From Aedes albopictus (lineage: Eukaryota; Arthropoda; Insecta; Diptera; Culicidae), in the NCBI RefSeq assembly GCF_035046485.1, contig NC_085137.1, forward strand, positions 47,051,155 through 47,115,154: 64,000 bases of DNA. Reading direction: 5' to 3'. Under the pieces are notes generated by a model. It was not told the DNA's origin and did not search any database. It was given only the letters and a program-made list of their open reading frames with translations. Shown one piece after another: positions 56,812 through 64,000 of the stretch. The number at the start of each line of letters is the position of its first letter. Within the stretch, counting starts at the first letter, position 1. The position numbers were made by a program, and so were the translations under genes.

Positions 56812-59097
56812 CTTAAGAAAATTGGAAGTAAATGAACTGTGCGTCACCAAACAACTTTAGAGGACTTGGTGAGCCTTCTCTACGACAAGGTAGAATAACT
56901 TAAGAAAATTGGAAGCAAATGAACTGTGCGTCACCAAACAACTTTAGAGGACTTGGTGAACCTTCTCTACGACAAGTTCTGAGTACCAGGTAGAATAACT
57001 TAAGAAAATTGGAAGCAAATGAACTGTGCGTCACCAAACAACTTAAGAGGACTTGGTGAACCTTCTCTACGACAAGTTCTGAGTACCAGGTAGAATAACT
57101 TAAGAAAATTGGAAGCAAATGTATTGTGCGTCACCAAACAACTTTGGAGGACTTGGTGAACCTTCTCTACGACAAGTTCTGAGTACCAGGTAGAATAACT
57201 TAAGAAAATTGGAAGCAAATGTATTGTGCGTCACCAAACAACTTTGGAGGACTTGGTGAACCTTCTCTACGACAAGTTCTGAGTACCAGGTAGAATAACT
57301 TAAGAAAATTGGAAGTAAATGAACTGTGCGTCACCAAACAACTTTAGAGGACTTGGTGATCCTTCTCTACGACAAGTTCTGAGTACCAGGTAGAATAACT
57401 TAAGAAAATTGGAAGTAAATGAACTGTGCGTCACCAAACAACTTTAGAGGACTTGGTGAACCTTCTCTATGACAAGTTCTGAGTACCAGGTAGAATAACT
57501 TAAGAAAATTGGAAGTAAATGAACTGTGCGTCACCAAACAACTTTAGAGGACTTGGTGAGCCTTCTCTACGACAAGGTAGAATAACTTAAGAAAATTGGA
57601 AGCAAATGAACTGTGCGTCACCAAACAACTTTAGAGGACTTGGTGAACCTTCTCTACGACAAGTTCTGAGTACCAGGTAGAATAACTTAAGAAAATTGGA
57701 AGCAAATGTATTGTGCGTCACCAAACAACTTTGGAGGACTTGGTGAACCTTCTCTACGACAAGTTCTGAGTACCAGGTAGAATAACTTAAGAAAATTGGA
57801 AGTAAATGAACTGTGCGTCACCAAACAACTTTAGAGGACTTGGTGATCCTTCTCTACGACAAGTTCTGAGTACCAGGTAGAATAACTTAAGAAAATTGGA
57901 AGTAAATGAAATGTGCGTCACCAAACAACTTTAGAGGACTTGGTGAACCTTCTCTATGACAAGTTCTGAGTATCAGGTAGAATAACTTAAGAAAATTGGA
58001 AGTAAATGAACTGTGCGTCACCAAACAACTTTAGGGGACTTGGTGAACCTTCTCTACGACAAGTTCTGAGTACCAGGTAGAATAACTTAAGAAAATTGGA
58101 AGCAAATGTATTGTGCGTCACCAAACAACTTTGGAGGACTTGGTGAACCTTCTCTACGACAAGTTCTGAGTACCAGGTAGAATAACTTAAGAAAATTGGA
58201 AGTAAATGAACTGTGCGTCACCAAACAACTTTAGAGGACTTGGTGAACCTTCTCTATGACAAGTTCTGAGTACCAGGTAGAATAACTTAAGAAAATTGGA
58301 AGTAAATGAACTGTGCGTCACCAAACAACTTTAGAGGACTTGGTGAACCTTCTCTATAACAAGTTCTGAGTACCAAGTAGAATAACTTAAGAAAATTGGA
58401 AGTAAATGCACTGTGCGTCACCAAACAACTTTGGAGGACTTGGTGAACCTTCTCTACGACAAGTTCTGAGTACCAGGTAGAATAACTTAAGAAAATTGGA
58501 AGTAAATGAACTGTGCGTCACCAAACAACTTTAGAGGACTTGGTGAACCTTCTCTACGACAAGTTCTGAGTACAAGGTAGAATAACTTAAGAAAATTGGA
58601 AGCAAATGAACTGTGCGTCACCAAACAACTTTAGAGGACTTGGTGAACCTTTTCTACGACAAGTTCTGAGTACCAGGTAGAATAACTTAAGAAAATTGGA
58701 AGCAAATGTATTGTGCGTCACCAAACAACTTTGGAGGACTTGGTGAACCTTCTCTACGACAAGTACTGAGTACAAGGTAGAACAACTAAAGAAAACCGAT
58801 CATTTTTTAAAGTAAATGTATTGTGTGCGTCACCAAACAACTTTAGAGGACTTGGTGAACCTTTTCTACGACAAGTTCTGAGTACCAGGTAGAATAACTT
58901 AAAAAAATTGGAAGTAAATGAACTGTGCGTCACCAAACAACTTATTAAAGGACTTGGTGAACCTTCTTTACGACAAGTTCTGAGTATAAGGTAGAACAAC
59001 TAAAGAAAACTGATAAATTTTTGAAGTAAATGTATTGTGCGTCACCAAACAACATTAGAGGACTTGGTGAACCTTCTCTACGACAAGTTCTGACAAG
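56812..59097. repeat. 100-bp satellite array, right part, with higher-order repeats
   Basis: About 23 units, most exactly 100 bp. Marker variants (an 85-bp unit with GAGCC, GCAAATGTATTG, TGATCC, CTATGAC) recur in the same order at 56812-57500 and about 57500-57980, matching 45318-45906 left of the retrotransposon. Units after 58740 become diverged and longer, as at the far left end. Repeating minus-strand frames of 62-83 codons are a consequence of the unit length. Confidence 0.95.
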
Positions 59098-59415
59098 AAT
59101 TATTTGATTTCCTAAAAAAAATGTTGTAGAAGTACATAGGTATTTAAAATCAAAATTGAAGGTGTTATGCGTGTCTTTGTAACTGAAGGAGGACATGGTG
59201 GCCCATTTATTGTTTTCAATATTTTGGGTCAGAGTATTTAAATAGTTAATTGAAACTAACTACAAATATATACTTACTTGTTTCGTGTCTCTTCGTAAAG
59301 GCTTAATCTGTCAATTGAATTGTATGTATCATTTTAAGCCCACTTGAACAGTGAACATGGCCAATAATAGCCTTGTTCAGAAACCCTGGATGCAATTTCG
59401 GATTTTTTTAAGTAT

Positions 59416-59450
59416 CCCCCCCCCCCCCCACACACACACACACACACACC
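59416..59450. repeat. Poly-C plus (CA)n microsatellite
   Basis: Fourteen C residues followed by about ten CA dinucleotides. Confidence 0.97.
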
Positions 59451-59911
59451 AGTTATATTTATTGCCATAGATGAAAACAATAAAAAATAAATACATATAA
59501 CAATAACAATATGATAATGATATCTGAATCCATTGGCTGGATGGGATGGTGGCGAAGAAGATCCTTTAAAAATAGGGAGACTGCAACAGATTTGAAAATA
59601 AATTAACGTATTGGTTATAGCTTCCCCTTCTTTGTGTAACGTGCCCACTACAACAAAAGCCGGCTTTTCAGCTAAAGTTTTAACATTTTAGTTAAACATT
59701 TAACGATTTCTCATTAGGTCAATGAGTTATTTTACGAAATTTGTGAAAATTCCCAATTTTAGCGTGACGTACGTAATGGATGCTCCCCTATATAAGAGTA
59801 TTGTGGTGACCGATAACAGTACAGTACAGCAGCCCAAGTGAACGTTCCAATTACGGTACATGCCCTGGAAAGAACGGCCACACTAGCTCTCCCATCTGAT
59901 TACTGGAGATA

Positions 59912-60162
59912 GAGGGCCTATATAGCCACAGATGTGAAGGCGTGGGTGTTCAGTATAACATGCTGAAGGTGACGGGTTCGATTCCCGGTCGGAACTTTAC
60001 GTAATGGAAATTTCCTTGACTTGCTTGGGTATCTACGTGTCTGCCACACGATACAAAATGGCCATTGGCAGACACTGTTATCAATTAATAAGTATGGAAG
60101 TCCTAACAAAGCTGAGAAACAGATTTTGTCCCACTGGAAACGTTACGCCAAGAAGAAAGCAG
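59912..60162 (+). mobile_element. tRNA-derived SINE, uninterrupted
   Basis: B box GGGTTCGATTCCCGGTCGG at about 59970, then AATGGAAATTTCCTTGACTT, TGCCACACGATAC, AAGCTGAGAAACAG and TTACGCCAAGAAGAAAGCAG. Same family as the split copy at 30935-31425. Frames starting at 60004 and 60021 derive from it. Confidence 0.82.
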
Positions 60163-61689
60163 ATTACAACGAAACAGTGTTCACCTTGGTGTTCACTCTT
60201 TTTAATTTTATTCAGAATACCTATTCCTTACCTTCAAGAATATGCCTCGAGGATTTGCAAATTTTTCGTTTGGTGTCGAATGAAAAAGACACTGGACGCT
60301 GGGATCCAGTTATTGTAATGCTGTATGGGGACGAAGAAATATTGTATAGTAGTCATGAGAAAGGCTTTCAATAATTACAAGCAAAATTCTTACCTGTCAC
60401 TTCGTCAAGACAGTATTCCACAAAGAGCTCAAATCGTGTATTCAGTGTCCGAAAACTCTAAGCTGTTGGCCAAACATCGGCTGCTGCATACCTCGGTAAC
60501 GGCAGCGGAAATCGCTCAGCGAAGAGAATCTCGAGGACAATGAAAAGGAAGAGGATGAAGAGCCTCAGTGCTTAAGGGAACTGAAGGACCTGGAAAAAGA
60601 AAGAACAAGACATTAAAAATCCAAGATAGGGGTAATTATTCTGGGTCTCGTCCCGGCAGCGAATTCGAACCATCCTAATCCGGTTCACGTTCATGCTCAG
60701 AAGTCGGCCGTCCCATTCAGGCAGCCGTCAGAGCCGCAACATTCCACAGCTGTCGCAGTAACTTCCTGCTTGCTTTCCGGTTACAATTTATGATCTGGTT
60801 GTGGAAGTTTATTCGTTCCCGGACGCATTGGCATAAAACACACCGGAAATCGGACTAGGATTCTCCGAAATCTTACAGATTTCTCGAAAAAGTAGCACAA
60901 ACACCGTACCGACCGCACCACTTTGTTTTTTTTTCGATTTCGATTGAGCTCGACACGTTTGACAGATTGCGCGCAAAACACTGAAGCAAAAGTGCTTCTA
61001 CATTTTTTGGTCACAATTTTGCTGATTCAAAAAGATTCGAAAAGATTCCGAAAGATTAAAAACTGATTAAACTTAAAATCTCGGAGTGTCATCCCTTTGC
61101 TATAGAGGAAGAATGTCGCTGGTGTCGCTGCCGAAACATCTCTTGCTGGCGGAGATAGGCCGGGCTATAAGTGTCAAAGCGAAAAAGTATACAGTTTGAC
61201 AGATAGATACCCGACATGTTTCCGAACGAGAACAAAGGGAACAGCAGCGACATTCGTCCTCTATAGTTTATTAACTCTATTGGACGTGCTGATCAGTGGA
61301 GTCATTGAAAAACCCGAATAATTATTATTACTCATGGGAAACTTTTATCGACTTGAGTTGTTGATTATTTGTTATAGGGTTATGAATCACAGTTGTTTTG
61401 ATAGTGCTCAACTGCATTGGACGCCTCAAAGCATTAATTGGACTTGAAAATATCTCGAACAAATTCAGATTAAAGAAAGGGGGATGTGGTGACGAGTGTC
61501 TTAACCATACACCTTTATACAGTACACTCATGCGCGTGCCACATATCCACCCACATTGTGTCACACCATGTGCTCCGCACCGCAGCAGAACAGTTAGTCT
61601 ATTATACACTCTCGTGCGTAGCAGACGCGGTTACCACAGGACCCACGCCAGGTTGTGATTTCAACAATGCGTTTGTCGTTTAGATTACA
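60163..61689. other. Spacer with weak coding-like fragments
   Basis: 60170-60540 has short open stretches in two frames (NEKDTGRWDPVIVMLYGDEE; LSLRQDSIPQRAQIVYSVSE) that may be remains of one gene. A 77-codon minus-strand frame (61014-60781) sits beside an AAAGATTCGAAAAGATTC-type run. None is convincing as a working gene. Confidence 0.35.
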
Positions 61690-62186
61690 CACGCTAACCT
61701 GAAACTACCCATCGACTGGGTCGATTCGACCCGGATTTTCATGTTGTTAGCAATTGTCAAAATCCGGGTAACCCGAAAACCCAGATTCGCTGAATTTGGG
61801 TAAAGATCTGGGTAATCGGCACTTTGTCACTTTTCGGCTTGAGAATATGGCAGCGGTCAGGAGAACGCTGGAAACTATGAATGTTTTTGCGATAAATATG
61901 CCGATAAATGACGGGAAAACAGTGGAATTATTCCGGGGAACTGTTTTCCAGCATCAGGTAAGTGAATAGCATGTGGCAACTGAGAACTTTTTAATCAAAA
62001 TCTAAATTGGAAATAAATTAACAAAATCAAGGCCCCGGAGGAGCTGGGTATCGTTTACCCAGATTTTGCCACCATCATCGGTAACCCAGATTTGAGTAAA
62101 GGTGCCTTTACTCAGTTTAGAGTAACTGCAGTTTTGCTCAGTCTGGGTCGCTTTGACATCAATCTGGGTAACTGAGGGTTAGCGTG
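61690..62186. mobile_element. ~497-bp TIR element with CTGGGTAA repeats and an exon-like ORF
   Basis: Ends CACGCTAACC.TGAAACTACCCA and near-inverse TGGGTAACTGAGGGTTAGCGTG. The motif CCCAGAT/ATCTGGGTAA recurs about eight times in both orientations. Inside, ATG at 61847 opens 37 codons (MAAVRRTLETMNVFAINMP...) ending exactly at a strong GTAAGT donor (61958). No credible acceptor follows. Confidence 0.7.
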
Positions 62187-62379
62187 CAATGAAATTGATT
62201 TCAGTGAATACATACTAAAAAAAATATGTGAGGTGGGGTTGCTCTTAGCGCGAACGAAAATGCTGTCGGTGCTGTCAGTTTTTTTCGGTTTTATTTTGCT
62301 TGTCGTTTTCTCCTCATTTCCATTCATATTTTTACCGCGTGCACGCGTTCGTTCCGGAAAGTTTAGTGCTGGTCAAAAA

Positions 62380-63233
62380 ATGGCCAAAATAAAACGTAAA
62401 TCAGCTGTTCCGGTACCGAAAGCCAAACCGATCCAACCCGTCGACGATGACAGCGGTTCCGACTACGAAGTGGACCGTCATATGACGCTGACCAAGGTGC
62501 CGAAGACCGTGGCAGAAGAGTTTCCGCTCCCGAAACAAGTTCGCAAAGAGCTGGTCAAACGTACAACAAAAGTCTCGGAAAGTGAAGAATCCAGCGAGGA
62601 GAAGGAAGATGACGACGATGTTAACCTACCAACGTTGACCAAGGGACAGATTGCGGATATCCTGCAAACGATCAAGAACAACAAACGGCTGGTGCTGAAC
62701 GTTTCAAATGTGAACTTTTCCACGTCCAAGGAAGAAATCGAAGAGCACTTCAGGAAGGCCGGTCGAGTGAAGAGTGTCCGGATACCGAAGAAGCGGGCGT
62801 CCGGCTTTGCGTTCGTCGAAATGCTCGATGCGGAAGGATTTCAGGTGAGAAGGTTTAGGGACGTTTTGGGGAAGAATATTTTAACGTGTTTACATTGCAG
62901 AAAGCTTTCCTGCTGCACGGGTCCTACCTGGATGGTCGCCAGATCCGGGTTCAACTGTCCGAGAGTGGCAAGAAGAAATCCCATCAGAAAATCCTGCAGC
63001 TAGAGAAAAAGAATGCCGAGATTAGGAAAATGCGGAAAAAGAATCGCGCCAAACCGGAAGCGAAAGAAGTTACCCTGGTGCCGAAAGTGCAGCCCAAAGT
63101 CGTCGAACGCGATCCCTATTTGGACAAGAAGAAAACCAAGCCCCCGACCAAGAAGGAAATCAAGGCCTACAAGAAGAAAACTTCGCTGAAGGCGAAGTTC
63201 AGGAATGTGGCCTTGAAGGGAATAAAAGTTTGA
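62380..63233 (+). CDS. Small lysine-rich RRM protein, 265 aa, two exons
   Basis: Exons 62380-62844 and 62901-63233 join in phase across a 56-base GT-AG intron. The start chosen is ATG 62380 (AAAAATGG context) because an initiator-like TGTCAGTT at about 62273-62280 places any earlier ATG before the probable transcription start. The N-terminus is basic then acidic (EESSEEKEDDDD). The RRM is about residues 103-182, with RNP2 LVLNVS, RNP1 ASGFAFVEM and a GRQIRVQLSE end. The C-terminus is strongly Lys-rich (IRKMRKKNRAK, KKEIKAYKKK). The layout suggests a nucleolar or ribosome-biogenesis RNA-binding protein; I cannot assign an orthologue. Confidence 0.88.
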
Positions 63234-64000
63234 TGGCGGATTATACGTTGATGTTGTTGATCTGCGCCGAACAGAGCCCTGTAAGTTACTTATTTTCAAG
63301 TACTCCTATACATACCTGGAAAAGGATCGTTTGAATTCCAGGAGTCCATTTATAACCTAGCTAAGGATGGATCCTCATCTAAATACAAATCGGATTGGTT
63401 TGTCTTCTTTTTCTAGTCTTTAATTTAGTTAAGCTATTCTCAAAACCTGGTCGTAGACCATTTTTGTTCGTCGATCTGAATTTCTCCTCCTGGCCTACCT
63501 GATTATGTATTTAGGTCTCCTTTGATGACGTCGTAGCTTAGGCAGCAAACGTATTCTCGTCTGAGCTGCGCGTAAAACGCGTCTTTGAATGTGATCATCC
63601 AGTAGTTCCTGATTGTGGGTTGTTCGCTTTGATTGTGCTGGTGTTGAAGAATCGGCCTTCGATCCTTAATCTGCACATTCCTTTGTCGATCGGCCACCAA
63701 CCGATCGCCCACTTCTGCATATCACCCACTACAATGGAAGCTGTTTCCAGCTCTGGTGTGTTACCACAGCCCTACGCCGTAAGATCATGGTGCACAATTT
63801 TGCTTAGAGTCCTTAATTGTCATTCTGACGTTGATCAGCTGCCCAACCTGGAGAACAGAAGAAGCTCAGCCTTGCAGTTGCATGGTTTTTCGGGTACTAA
63901 AAAAAATGCTATTCACTCTTTGGCGAGCGTTCGTGCGAGACAGTCGCAACTTTTCGTTCGTCCGGTTTGTCTCCCGATTCTATCCAGTTCGGTGGCTTTT
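63234..64000. other. Downstream spacer, possible repeat remnants
   Basis: 63361-63420 resembles the stretch at 4788-4850 (inside the 4756-7684 element). A 69-codon minus-strand frame (63712-63503) may be a retroelement remnant, but no motif confirms it. Confidence 0.35.

Noticed and set aside
44600..59097. Regular direct repeats considered as CRISPR-like array
   Set aside because: The whole 100-bp unit is repeated with no unique spacers, and the DNA is eukaryotic.
45405..59196. Repeated minus-strand frames of 62-83 codons (SYSTWYSELVVEKVHQVL type)
   Set aside because: They follow the 100-bp satellite; three units make an in-frame 300-bp cycle, so open frames recur automatically.
60004..60374. 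Overlapping frames of 104 and 117 codons
   Set aside because: Their first half is the body of a tRNA-derived SINE, also present (split) at 30935-31425, so they are not a gene.
62233..62379. N-terminal extension of the RRM protein with a hydrophobic, signal-like stretch
   Set aside because: An initiator-like TGTCAGTT lies within this segment, so it is probably promoter and 5' UTR; a secreted RRM protein with a Lys-rich tail would be unexpected.

Overview
The window looks like nuclear DNA of a culicine mosquito, most likely an Aedes species. The evidence is AT-rich spacer dense in transposons, GT-AG introns of very different sizes, a BAZ2/toutatis-type gene with kilobase introns, two insect-type ZAD zinc-finger genes, and tRNA-derived SINEs whose bodies resemble ones I remember from Aedes. 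The species call is inference; the gene and repeat structure is read directly from the sequence. A 500-base run of N lies at 16397-16896.

Layout. 1-1839 is a long inverted-repeat (foldback) element whose spacer holds what looks like a complete two-exon micro-gene. 2011-15150 carries twelve exons of a plus-strand toutatis-like chromatin-remodelling gene: a low-complexity N-terminal part, then an 8.5-kb transposon-filled intron, then a TAM/MBD domain and the start of a long charged helix. It breaks off at a splice donor, and its remaining domains are not seen here. 16000-28000 is transposon territory: TA-target MITEs, degenerate GGAATTC-type repeats, a dead Jockey-clade LINE, and two inverted copies of a 764-bp element. 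28253-30522 (plus) and 36317-38225 (minus) are two ZAD plus C2H2 zinc-finger genes facing each other across a MITE cluster; the second has an apparent one-base frameshift. 39142-42561 may be a TIR element carrying gene-like fragments. 44600-59097 is a 100-bp satellite array with higher-order structure, split by a young Ty3/gypsy retrotransposon (45907-56811). 59100-62190 holds a SINE, a microsatellite and another TIR element with an exon-like ORF. 62380-63233 is a two-exon gene for a small lysine-rich RRM protein.

How the parts relate. The four intact or partial host genes have nuclear roles by family: chromatin remodelling, two probable transcription factors, and RNA binding. Nothing shows that they act together. 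The notable biology is in the mobile DNA. One 258-bp MITE family has twelve copies, with an empty site proving TA target duplication. A group of tiny palindromic elements shares one terminus. Several unrelated inverted-repeat elements carry short 'ATG exon plus splice donor' units, which suggests repeated capture of gene 5' ends.
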